Assembly: GCA_035638255.1 (NCBI GenBank)
Contig: DASRAJ010000098.1
Location: 131,533-195,532, forward strand
Direction: 5' to 3'
DNA length: 64,000 nt
From: DASRAJ01 sp035638255
Lineage (GTDB): Bacteria > Bacteroidota > Bacteroidia > Chitinophagales > UBA10324
Numbering within the stretch: position 1 is the first letter of the stretch; each line of letters begins with the position of its first letter. Both the position numbers and the translations under genes were made by a program. The notes beneath the pieces are model-generated. The model did not search any database. It saw nothing but the letters and a program-made list of their open reading frames with translations, and was not told where the DNA came from. Shown here one piece after another: positions 17,280 through 25,069 of this stretch.

Positions 17280-17401
17280 CTATACAACATTTCGTTACTA
17301 CGTGACCAGGAAAATTATCGAATCATTTTTGCTATAGACATTTCGTCACTGCGTGACTATAACCAAGTGGTAAGTTCATCTTGCCTATAGACATTTCATG
17401 C
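17280..17401. repeat. three diverged copies of a CTATAGACATTTCGTCAC repeat, about 52 bp apart
   Basis: Copies begin at 17280, 17332 and 17385. The first two contain a small palindrome, GTCAC-N3-GTGAC (GTTAC-N3-GTGAC in copy 1). The third is shorter and ends next to the lnt stop codon. No ORF is plausible here. Confidence 0.75.
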
Positions 17402-19042
17402 TTACGGCACTCTGAGCTCTCCAATAACTTTTCTTTTTCTGAAACGAACGATCATCGCCCACACAAACAGTAACAGTGTTAAAATGATTGCGGCTCGCCC
17501 GATATAATCGCCAAAGCGGACGTAAAATGTTTCACGGTCATTCACCCTCAAATTTGCTCTGATCGCAACAGGTGTCCACCACGGAGTTGCACGGCGAATA
17601 TCACCACGCTGATTGATGAAGGCCGAAGTTCCGGTGTTCGCTGCCTGCGCAATATCCCTTCGGGTTTCAATCGCAAGCAAGCGAGCGTATTCAAGATGCT
17701 GCTTGTGACCGGCTGTGTTGCCCCACCAGCCATCATTCGTGATCACAAAAAATAAATTAGCGCCCCGGCGAACATATTCATTCGAGTATTCACCATAGAT
17801 GGATTCATAACAAATCTCCGGCGCAATCCCAACAGAATCGGGGCCGAAAAAAACACTCCGCTGTTCCTGCGATCCTAAGCTTCCGGTAATCCCTCCCATG
17901 TTAAGAGCAAGCGGCTCCAGGAATTTGAAGAATTTAGGGTACGGCATTTTTTCAACCCAGGGTACAAGTTTCGACTTGTGATAGATCGGAATGTTGCGGG
18001 AAGAATCGAGTTGAATTGCAGAGTTGAATGCATCCCAGTAAAAAACTTTTCCGTTGTCTGAATCTTTTCTTGCTGTCGGCGTGGAGTCTGTTTCATATCG
18101 CTTATAAGCATTGATACCCGTCACGATTTTCAAGTCGGGAAAAGAAGAAAAAGCTTTTCGCACTTTTTCAATCGTGGGATCAAAGGAAAGCTCATTGACG
18201 AGAATACCCTGCGGAATTGCGGTTTCAGGCCATACGAGATAATCGGTAGTGGAATCAATATTTTCTATCGAGAGACGAATAAGAACATCAAGCTGCGCAT
18301 CCTCCGTGCCTTCAGCAAACTTCATGTACGGATCAATGTTCGGCTGAACTATCACAACATGTTGCCGCTTTCCTATTTCAGTGTAGGGGAAATACTGATT
18401 GAGCGACAGCGCAACCGGAAGGACGATCAGGAGAATTTCCGGAAGCAAATTTTTTTTTCTGAACAAATAAGATCGTCCTGATAAAAAAGGATAGAGCAAA
18501 CGGTAGAGCACAATGTTCACCGCAAGAATCCAGAGTGTGCCGCCGAGTACACCAGTGAATTCATACCATTGAATCACCTGTGGAAAACAAGCGAGTCCGT
18601 TTCCGAGTGTGAGCCAGGGCCAGCTCAAATCCCATCGCAAGTGAAAAAACTCAAACGTGATCCAGTATGCAGGAAGAGAAATGTAGCCCCATGCTGGACC
18701 AAATCTTTTTTTCGTGTTGTGAAAAGCCACGAGTGGAATGCACATCAGCAGCGGGTTTAATGTATTCGCTAATAGTCCCGCAATAGCAGTTGAAATATCA
18801 TGGGTGCCGAAATATGTTGCACCTACCCACCACGTAGTTCCAAAATTCCAGATAAGCAAAGCGAGATAACTGTAACCAAAAAAACTTCGTGCAGATTTTT
18901 TCGATTCACTGCAAATGTCATCGAGCCAAAGAATAGGAAGGAAGCCGATGAATAAGAGTGGAAAGAATGGAAGTGGCGGCCAGGCAAGTGAGAGCAATAC
19001 CCCACTAAAAATACTGAGAAGAAATTTTTTGGATTTGGACAT
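17402..19042 (-). CDS. lnt: apolipoprotein N-acyltransferase
   Basis: An inner-membrane enzyme that adds the third acyl chain to the N-terminal cysteine of lipoproteins. The 546 residues begin with a hydrophobic block of about six helices (LLSIFSGVLLSLAWPPLPFF onward), followed by a periplasmic nitrilase-type domain with the catalytic triad: Glu in WPETAIP, Lys in KSKLVPWVEKMPYP and Cys in APEICYESIYGEY. A final helix (RAAIILTLLLFVWAMIV) returns the chain to the membrane. Length and order fit the family. It lies in a row of minus-strand genes (rsmI, lnt, inositol phosphatase), each separated by a different micro-repeat. Confidence 0.95.
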   Translation of the reverse strand: MSKSKKFLLSIFSGVLLSLAWPPLPFFPLLFIGFLPILWLDDICSESKKSARSFFGYSYLALLIWNFGTTWWVGATYFGTHDISTAIAGLLANTLNPLLMCIPLVAFHNTKKRFGPAWGYISLPAYWITFEFFHLRWDLSWPWLTLGNGLACFPQVIQWYEFTGVLGGTLWILAVNIVLYRLLYPFLSGRSYLFRKKNLLPEILLIVLPVALSLNQYFPYTEIGKRQHVVIVQPNIDPYMKFAEGTEDAQLDVLIRLSIENIDSTTDYLVWPETAIPQGILVNELSFDPTIEKVRKAFSSFPDLKIVTGINAYKRYETDSTPTARKDSDNGKVFYWDAFNSAIQLDSSRNIPIYHKSKLVPWVEKMPYPKFFKFLEPLALNMGGITGSLGSQEQRSVFFGPDSVGIAPEICYESIYGEYSNEYVRRGANLFFVITNDGWWGNTAGHKQHLEYARLLAIETRRDIAQAANTGTSAFINQRGDIRRATPWWTPVAIRANLRVNDRETFYVRFGDYIGRAAIILTLLLFVWAMIVRFRKRKVIGELRVP

Positions 19043-19066
19043 TTGCTTTTGGTGGGGCGAATTGTT

Positions 19067-19148
19067 GAATGGCTAAATTGTTGAATGGCTAAATTGCTAA
19101 ATGGCTCTTGAACTCGCTCTGAAAAACCATTCAACCATTTAGCCATTA
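19067..19148. repeat. TTGAATGGCTAAAT hairpin element between rsmI and lnt
   Basis: Plus-strand units TTGAATGGCTAAAT (twice, plus TTGCTAAATGGCT) are followed after about 30 bp by an inverted arm, CCATTCAACCATTTAGCCATT, complementary over about 20 of 23 positions. The rsmI stop codon TAA is part of the inverted arm. Confidence 0.75.
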
Positions 19149-19804
19149 CCTTCAACAATAACAACAATTTCTCCCTTCACTTCTTTCTGTTTATAAAATG
19201 AAATCAACTCGCTCACAGTCCCCCGCTTTGTTTCTTCAAAAACTTTTGTGAGTTCTCTTGAAACACTTACCCTTCTTTCTGTACCGAAAAGTTCTTTCAG
19301 CTCTTCAAGCAGCTTCAGCAAACGGTTGGGTGATTCGTAAAGTACAATCGTTCTTGGTTCTGAAGCCAGTTGCTTCAGTTTTGTTTGTCTTCCTTTTTTC
19401 TGTGGAAGAAATCCGGCGAAGAGAAATTCATCAGTAGGAAAACCCGATACAACAAGAGCGGGAACGAACGCTGTGGCTCCCGGCAGGCATGTAACGGGCA
19501 CGCTTTCATGGATGCATGCGCGTACGAGAAGAAAAGCAGCATCAGAAATTCCCGGAGTGCCGGCATCGCTGATCAATGCCATCTTCTCTCCTGATTTCAT
19601 TCTCTGCACCAATGACTTAGTGATCTGATGCTCATTGTGCTGATGGTAGGAAATCATTTTTGTTCCGATGCCGAAGTGCTTAAGTAAAACTCCTGAGTGT
19701 CGTGTATCTTCTGCTAAAATCAAATCCACTTCCTTCAGAACATTGATCGCACGAAGCGTGATGTCTTCAAGATTACCAATGGGTGTAGGAACAATGAAAA
19801 GCAT
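19139..19804 (-). CDS. rsmI: 16S rRNA (cytidine-1402-2'-O)-methyltransferase
   Basis: A SAM-dependent methyltransferase of the tetrapyrrole-methylase fold that modifies C1402 in the ribosomal decoding centre. The 221 residues start MLFIVPTPIGNLEDITLRA, the classical N-terminus. They carry LAEDTRHSGVLLKHFGI, ISDAGTPGISDAAFLLVR (SAM site), CLPGATAFVPALVVSGFP and FLFAGFLPQKKGR. The C-terminal part (LFGTERRVSVSRELTKVFEE) fits the shorter Bacteroidota form without a long extension. Its last codons and stop overlap a palindromic micro-repeat, and lnt starts about 96 bp further on. Confidence 0.96.
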   Translation of the reverse strand: MLFIVPTPIGNLEDITLRAINVLKEVDLILAEDTRHSGVLLKHFGIGTKMISYHQHNEHQITKSLVQRMKSGEKMALISDAGTPGISDAAFLLVRACIHESVPVTCLPGATAFVPALVVSGFPTDEFLFAGFLPQKKGRQTKLKQLASEPRTIVLYESPNRLLKLLEELKELFGTERRVSVSRELTKVFEETKRGTVSELISFYKQKEVKGEIVVIVEGNG

Positions 19805-19862
19805 TTCGGATTATGAATCTGTAAATTATTTTTAAATGGAATTCATGAGATCGCTTCGCTAA

Positions 19863-19964
19863 GTTTCGGATTGAAGATTTCGGATTTAATTGAACGGAGA
19901 CCATTTTGCTGCAACTGACCAAAACAAAATCGGTGTAATCAAATTTTTAATCGGTGTAATCAAA
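19863..19964. repeat. GATTTCG and AATCGGTGTAATCAAA micro-repeats at the M28 peptidase stop
   Basis: GATTTCG-like units (19863-19886) are followed by two copies of AATCGGTGTAATCAAA (19928-19943 and 19949-19964), 21 bp apart. The second copy contains the TGA stop of the upstream minus-strand peptidase gene. Confidence 0.7.
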
Positions 19965-21246
19965 AACTATTTTCAAAATCAATTAATAGTTTGAATAGTT
20001 CATCGTATTTGGTAAGCGGCAGTGTTTCTGCGCGATCATAAATGTCGTGATATGCAGCGATGCCCCCCATGGTGTAAATGAAAAAGCACGGAACCTGATT
20101 CATGTAAAAAGGATAATGGTCACTGTTGGCAGCTTTTCCTCTGGGAGCAACCTGCTTCACGTAATGATGCTCATCATTCAGTTTCACGAGCTGATCAAAT
20201 TGCTTTGGGAACTCCGTTGCATTCACCACTTTAATTCCTTCATCACCGGTCCCCACGATGTCGAGATTCACAAGGAATTTTATTTTATCGAGAGCAAATA
20301 ATGGATTGTTCACGAAGTACATGGAGCCGAGCAATCCTAATTCTTCACCGCTGAAGCAAATGAATACGACTGAATATTTTGAAGGATGCTCCGAAAAATA
20401 TTTCGCAAGATTAAGCACCATGGAAGTGCCGCTTGCATTGTCATTCGCGCCGGGAAACCAGGTGCCGTCACCCATTTGCCCGAGATGGTCGTAGTGAGCG
20501 GTGAAGACAATAAATGAGTCGGGAATTGAACTCCCTTCGACAATGGCCGCAACATTCCGCGAAATGTAATGCGGCTTGAACTGCTGATCAATGTTCAGGC
20601 GAACGCTAAGGGGAATTTTCTTCAGCGAAGAATCTTTAACCTGCAGCATGCAAAACGGGAGCACTTGCTGCGATGCATCCCACGTGAGTTTCCCGTTTGT
20701 AACTTCAATAATACCAAATGGATTTACCATTTCATGATCCATGATGGCAGCGTGAAAGATATCGTATTGTTTTTTGGAAAAATCGCTCTTGTGGTAAGCA
20801 AAGAAGAGTTTATCATCCTGTCTGCTTTGCATTTGAGCAATCATTGTATAGAGCGCCAGCATAGAAGTGTCGGCAGGATCCTTTTTCAGTTTGATCACTC
20901 TGAAAATTCCCTGCTCACCGTCCGAAGAAGCATCCACCAAAAAATCTTTTCCGGGCTGCATTTTCTTCCAGTTAAGGTGCAGTTTCATTTTCCCCGGAAA
21001 TACATTCGCATCAAAAGTGAATGGCTGAAAAAAGTCGCCCGTGAATGGGCGCACATCCATGTTCTGAAACTCATGCTGAATGAAAGTAGCTGCTTTGAAA
21101 TCGGAAGAGTCAACATACCCTCTGCCATCCATGGTGCGGGAGGTGAGTGTGTCAATTACGTAGTGCGCATACGTGAGCACGGGCGATTGCGCACAGGAGG
21201 TGAATGGTGAATAGTGAATGGTGAATGAAAAAAAAAGAAAGTTCAT
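19960..21246 (-). CDS. secreted M28 family zinc aminopeptidase
   Basis: A two-zinc peptidase of the M28 clan, 428 residues from the chosen start, exported by a signal peptide that ends near SCAQSP. The metal ligands are visible in order: His in FTAHYDHLG, bridging Asp in GANDNASG, Glu-Glu in FSGEELGLLGS, Asp in VNLDIVGTG and a late His in ANSDHYPFY. The frame extends to 21333, but the plausible signal peptide starts at Met (21246). The hydrophobic part of that signal (FTIHYSPFTS) is encoded by a GGTGAATAGTGAAT micro-repeat. No T9SS domain is present, so it probably stays periplasmic. It is preceded by pssA-purS. Confidence 0.92.
   Translation of the reverse strand: MNFLFFSFTIHYSPFTSCAQSPVLTYAHYVIDTLTSRTMDGRGYVDSSDFKAATFIQHEFQNMDVRPFTGDFFQPFTFDANVFPGKMKLHLNWKKMQPGKDFLVDASSDGEQGIFRVIKLKKDPADTSMLALYTMIAQMQSRQDDKLFFAYHKSDFSKKQYDIFHAAIMDHEMVNPFGIIEVTNGKLTWDASQQVLPFCMLQVKDSSLKKIPLSVRLNIDQQFKPHYISRNVAAIVEGSSIPDSFIVFTAHYDHLGQMGDGTWFPGANDNASGTSMVLNLAKYFSEHPSKYSVVFICFSGEELGLLGSMYFVNNPLFALDKIKFLVNLDIVGTGDEGIKVVNATEFPKQFDQLVKLNDEHHYVKQVAPRGKAANSDHYPFYMNQVPCFFIYTMGGIAAYHDIYDRAETLPLTKYDELFKLLIDFENSF
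21200..21231. repeat. GGTGAAT micro-repeat encoding part of a signal peptide
   Basis: Four imperfect 7-bp units (GGTGAAT, GGTGAAT, AGTGAAT, GGTGAAT) lie inside the M28 peptidase gene and are read on the minus strand as ATTCACCATTCACTATTC. The same unit family occurs untranslated at 34183-34205. Confidence 0.75.
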
Positions 21247-21342
21247 TGCGTACCGCCAGCCGCAGGATCGGAATCTCACTGAATTAAACGGATGCTGTCC
21301 GAAAGGACTCATTCGGAGAAATAAATTTAACATGACGATGAT

Positions 21343-21591
21343 TTATTCATGTACATTAAATTCAAAATATTCCATCACCGGATTTGCCAGCAATTTCTCG
21401 CATGCTGTTTTTGCAATTGTTTCTGCGTCCTCTTTTGAATCCGCTTCAATCTTTAGCGTGATGTGTTTGCCGATGCGCACATCATTGACTTTTTTCAATC
21501 CTAAATTTTTCAATCCATGATGAACAGCTTTCCCTTGCGGATCGAGGAGTTCTTTGAGAGGCATCACGTTAATGTCAGCGAGATAAATCAT
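21343..21591 (-). CDS. purS: phosphoribosylformylglycinamidine synthase subunit PurS
   Basis: The small subunit of the three-part FGAM synthase of purine synthesis, working with PurQ and PurL. It has 82 residues with the family pattern: a strand at VMPLKELLDPQGKAVHHGLKN, then VNDVRIGKHITLKIEA, and a helix ETIAKTACEKLLANPVMEYF. It overlaps the stop of pssA by one base (TAATG), so it is translationally coupled to that unrelated gene. purL and purQ are not in the window. Confidence 0.93.
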   Translation of the reverse strand: MIYLADINVMPLKELLDPQGKAVHHGLKNLGLKKVNDVRIGKHITLKIEADSKEDAETIAKTACEKLLANPVMEYFEFNVHE

Positions 21592-22442
21592 TAGTCTGGT
21601 GTTTCGGGTTTAGAGTTTAGAATTGCTGTGCTCTTGGAACTGTTTCCCAAAAATTTTCTTCCTAAGCAAATTAAAATGTAAAGAAGAATGGTTGCTGCGA
21701 TACCTGTGTATTGCATGGATAAGATAAGAAGCAGGCTTGCGATACCAAAAAGGATTTGCAGCTCATTTCCTTTCCACTTAAATGATTTCATCTTCAAAGA
21801 AAACATCGGTAGCTCGGAAACCATCAGCCATGAAAATGCAACCACTAAAAAATAAAGGAGCCACTTGTTCAAAATCACTGAGGACAGCATGTAAGGGTTT
21901 GTGAAGATGATGAGTGGAAGTGATGCAGCGAAGATTGCCATCGCCGGTGTCGGCAATCCCATGAAGGATTCGTGCTGCCGCTCATCTACGTTAAACTTGG
22001 CAAGACGGTACACTGCACACAGCGCAATCAGAAAAGCGGGGATCATGCTGATGACCGGAACATACAAAGCACTCGGCTCGAGATGATATGCACCGGAGAG
22101 TAGTTGAAAATAAATACAGGCAGGAAGAACGCCGAATGTAACGCCATCAGCAAGCGAATCTAACTGCATACCGAGCGGTGATTGTGCTTTCAATGCTCTT
22201 GCAACAAACCCATCGAGGAAATCGAGAACAGCGGCAGCATAAATCATGAAGGAAGCGAGATACAAGCGGTTGTTGAATCCGAAAATGACGCCGATGTTTT
22301 TTCCCGACTGATCCAGCTCATTTAATTGAACCGGAAAAACGTGATCATTGAAACAGAAAATAATTCCAAGACATCCTAAAAATAAATTTGCCAGTGTAAA
22401 TAAATTTGGAATAAACCGAATCAACTTGTCAGTCGCGCGCAC
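21591..22442 (-). CDS. pssA: CDP-diacylglycerol--serine O-phosphatidyltransferase
   Basis: An inner-membrane enzyme that makes phosphatidylserine, the precursor of phosphatidylethanolamine. The 283 residues contain the CDP-alcohol phosphotransferase signature D-G-x2-A-R-x8-G-x3-D-x3-D as DFLDGFVARALKAQSPLGMQLDSLADG, and about eight hydrophobic helices. The region before the signature, with NLFTLANLFLGCLG, is the normal PssA N-terminus. purS follows with a one-base overlap. The phosphatidylserine decarboxylase gene usually found with it is not visible. Confidence 0.94.
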   Translation of the reverse strand: MRATDKLIRFIPNLFTLANLFLGCLGIIFCFNDHVFPVQLNELDQSGKNIGVIFGFNNRLYLASFMIYAAAVLDFLDGFVARALKAQSPLGMQLDSLADGVTFGVLPACIYFQLLSGAYHLEPSALYVPVISMIPAFLIALCAVYRLAKFNVDERQHESFMGLPTPAMAIFAASLPLIIFTNPYMLSSVILNKWLLYFLVVAFSWLMVSELPMFSLKMKSFKWKGNELQILFGIASLLLILSMQYTGIAATILLYILICLGRKFLGNSSKSTAILNSKPETPD

Positions 22443-22552
22443 TCGAGAACCTTTTAGAAAAAGAAATTTCCGCTGCGAAGATAGACGGGCAAAATCAGAA
22501 TGGAAAATGAAGGACTGAATTGTTCTTCATGATGGATATGGCGGTCAGGAAG

Positions 22553-23290
22553 TTATTTGCTCACAACAAACTTCTTCACCTCTACTCTATCCATATAACT
22601 GATTTCAAGAAAGTATTCGCCGGCCTGTAGTGAATTCACATCAATGGCCATGCCGGTATTTTCATTGATTGTCACTTTGGTTTCAGAAATTTTCTGTCCC
22701 ACCATGTTGAAGATGGCAAATGTGGCGGACGAAATTTTTCCATCATCGCACTGAATGAAAAGTTGGTTCGAAACAGGATTGGGATACAATTCAAACGGTG
22801 AATCAGCGCTCACAAAATCACTCACAGAAGTTGCTTGCCTAAATGGTGTTGAACTCGTTTCTATTATGAGTGAATAGCAATTCTCAATATCAAAGTTTCC
22901 CCCCCTCCCACGAACTTTCACACAGTAGGTAGCAGGAGTCAAATTATTTGCAACAATGGTGTCAGGATCCAGGCCTTTCTTTTTTGAATATCCAATCTTG
23001 CCGCTTGAATCATGGAGAAAGACGTTATAGTTTTGTGGTTGATCAGACAGAATAATGCGAATATTCGGTTCGGGGACGGTCACCGCAAACTTAAACCAGT
23101 CAACATCGAGAGTTGTCAGCAGTGCGTGATAAACCTGATTTGTCAGAATCGGCATTGACTCCCGTTTTGAATCGTTTGGTTCATAGTTGTCAATGCATTG
23201 CGCGTTACTTTCAATCGAGAGAAGAATAACTACAGTCACTATTGCCGAAAACCCGGCCAATTTTTTCATGAGTAAAGATGTTTTTTTCAT
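22553..23290 (-). CDS. secreted T9SS protein with a pre-peptidase-like domain
   Basis: A protein of 245 residues from the start chosen at 23290 (MKKTSLLMKKLAGF), which gives a clean signal peptide ending near SNAQC. The frame is open further upstream, but that part reads through a repeat-like stretch and is unlikely to be coding. Mature residues DNYEPNDSKRESMPI to ENCYSLII resemble a bacterial pre-peptidase C-terminal (PPC) type beta-sandwich. The C-terminal 75 residues (FELYPNPVSNQLFIQ to VKKFVVSK) are a type A T9SS domain. There is no catalytic domain, so it may bind a partner or polysaccharide. Confidence 0.87.
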   Translation of the reverse strand: MKKTSLLMKKLAGFSAIVTVVILLSIESNAQCIDNYEPNDSKRESMPILTNQVYHALLTTLDVDWFKFAVTVPEPNIRIILSDQPQNYNVFLHDSSGKIGYSKKKGLDPDTIVANNLTPATYCVKVRGRGGNFDIENCYSLIIETSSTPFRQATSVSDFVSADSPFELYPNPVSNQLFIQCDDGKISSATFAIFNMVGQKISETKVTINENTGMAIDVNSLQAGEYFLEISYMDRVEVKKFVVSK

Positions 23291-23387
23291 TGAGCTAATA
23301 TTTTGTGGCCAAGAAAGGTACGGAAGAAATTTTTTAACATCCAAAAACAAAATCTTCAGGTGCATACCAAATTGTGAAAGTGCGCCC

Positions 23388-23460
23388 GTCATGGTGAGCC
23401 TGTCAAACCATCTTAAGAGTGCCTGCCACTTGCCCTTCGTCAAGCACATGTGATCAAAGT
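23388..23460. repeat. degenerate REP-like element
   Basis: GGTGAGCCTGTCAAACC and CCCTTCGTCAAGCACA recall the two arms of a dispersed repeat (CTTCGACAAGCTCA type) seen in many bacterial genomes. The copy is diverged. It lies between two divergent genes. Confidence 0.4.
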
Positions 23461-23523
23461 GACAACTTGGTTTACACCTGAATCTTCCATCCTTCCTACT
23501 TTGCAGCGCAGAAATTTTTTCGA

Positions 23524-25053
23524 ATGTCGCCCACGATTATTCTAAGCATCGTCTTCCTTTATTTCATTCTGCTGCTTCTCATTTCATTCTACACTGCGCG
23601 CGGAGCCAACGCAAATTCATTTTACAGCGGGAATAAAAAATCAAGGTGGTACATCGTAGCTTATGGTATGATCGGCACATCGCTCAGCGGAGTCACGTTC
23701 ATGAGTGTGCCCGGTGAGGTGGGTGTCAAGCAATTTGCGTACATGCAGATCGTGCTCGGTTATTTTGTCGGCTATTTCATCATCGCTACAGTGCTGCTGC
23801 CGTTGTATTACAAGCTCAATCTCACTTCCATTTACAGCTATCTGAAATCACGCTTCGGAAATGTGACGTACAAAACCGGCTCGTCGTTTTTCATTCTGTC
23901 GAGAACGCTTGGAGCCTCGGTTCGTGTGTTTCTGGTAGTGAACATGCTGCAGGTGTTTGTGCTCGATCCAATGTTTGCAAACGATCCAATCAAAATTCCA
24001 TTCGGTGTTACCGGTGCAGTAATCATCGGGTTGATTTTGATTTACACATTTAAGGGTGGCGTTAAAACTATTGTGTGGACTGACATGATTCAGACTACAT
24101 GCATGCTGCTCGCGTTGGTTCTTTCCATCGCCTTCATCATGCAGCAACTTGGGTATTCGTCCTCACAAATGCTTTCCGCCATTCATGAAAAATCATTGAC
24201 AAAAACTTTTTTCTTTGAGGACTGGCGTGACAAAAAATATTTTTTTAAACAATTTCTCAGTGGCGTATTTATCACTATAGCCATGACAGGGCTGGATCAG
24301 GAAATGATGCAGAAAAATTTAAGCTGTCGCTCGCTCAATGAAGCGAAAAAAAACATGTTCACCTTCAGTTTTATTCTCGTACTGGTGAATCTTCTTTTCC
24401 TTATGCTCGGCGCCGTACTGTTTGTGTATGCTGATAAGATGCAAATCCCGATTCCACCACAAACCGATCAATTGTTTCCGGGCATTGCACTGAAACATCT
24501 CGGAGAAATTGCGGGGTTGATTTTTGTTATCGGCTTGATATCCGCGCTTTACCCGAGCGCCGATGGTGCTCTTACTGCTCTTACAAGTGCGTTCTGCATT
24601 GACATCATCGGTCTTCCCGAAAGGGAAAATTTTTCAGAGCGGCAGAAAACACGAACACGCTATCTCGTGCATTTAACTTTCGCAGTGATCTTCCTGCTTT
24701 GTATCATGTACTTCAGGCAGCACAGCAATTCTTCAGTGATCAGCATCGTCCTTAATGTTGCCGGGTATACTTACGGTCCGCTGCTCGGGCTATACAGTTT
24801 TGGAATGTTTACAAACAGAAAAATCAATGATGCGCTAAGTCCTGTCGTGTGCCTGATTTCGCCGGTGATCTGCTACATCGTGAATGTATATTCACAGCAA
24901 TGGTTCAATGGATACCAGGTAGGTTTTGAAATTTTGGTGCTGAATGGGGTGCTTACTTTTATTGGCTTGTTATTGATTTCAAATAGATATTTTAATTCTC
25001 TGTTGAAAAGTACGCGAGTTTCTGAAAACCTCGATGATTTTTTGCGCAGATGA
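23524..25053 (+). CDS. sodium:solute symporter (SSS family)
   Basis: A 509-residue inner-membrane transporter of the LeuT-fold SSS family, importing an unknown solute with Na+. Family features are ISFYTARGANANSFYSGNKKSRWYIVAYGMIGTSLSGVTFMSVPG in the first helices, LYYKLNLTSIYSYLKSRFG, and IYTFKGGVKTIVWTDMIQ, followed by IALKHLGEIAGLIFVIGLISALYPSADGALTALTSAFCIDI with the conserved S-A-x-x-S/D region. About 13 hydrophobic helices are visible. Bacteroidota often place such transporters beside sugar or sialic acid genes, but here the neighbour is an M23 peptidase gene whose frame overlaps the end of this gene, so substrate remains open. Confidence 0.92.
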   Translation: MSPTIILSIVFLYFILLLLISFYTARGANANSFYSGNKKSRWYIVAYGMIGTSLSGVTFMSVPGEVGVKQFAYMQIVLGYFVGYFIIATVLLPLYYKLNLTSIYSYLKSRFGNVTYKTGSSFFILSRTLGASVRVFLVVNMLQVFVLDPMFANDPIKIPFGVTGAVIIGLILIYTFKGGVKTIVWTDMIQTTCMLLALVLSIAFIMQQLGYSSSQMLSAIHEKSLTKTFFFEDWRDKKYFFKQFLSGVFITIAMTGLDQEMMQKNLSCRSLNEAKKNMFTFSFILVLVNLLFLMLGAVLFVYADKMQIPIPPQTDQLFPGIALKHLGEIAGLIFVIGLISALYPSADGALTALTSAFCIDIIGLPERENFSERQKTRTRYLVHLTFAVIFLLCIMYFRQHSNSSVISIVLNVAGYTYGPLLGLYSFGMFTNRKINDALSPVVCLISPVICYIVNVYSQQWFNGYQVGFEILVLNGVLTFIGLLLISNRYFNSLLKSTRVSENLDDFLRR

Positions 25054-25069
25054 TTTTAGCAATATAAAA

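Noticed and set aside
17280..17401. CRISPR array
   Set aside because: Only three diverged copies with degenerate spacers that resemble each other, and no cas genes.
23293..23449. N-terminal extension of the T9SS gene ending at 22553
   Set aside because: The extension reads through a REP-like repeat and gives a poor signal peptide; the start at 23290 gives a clean one.
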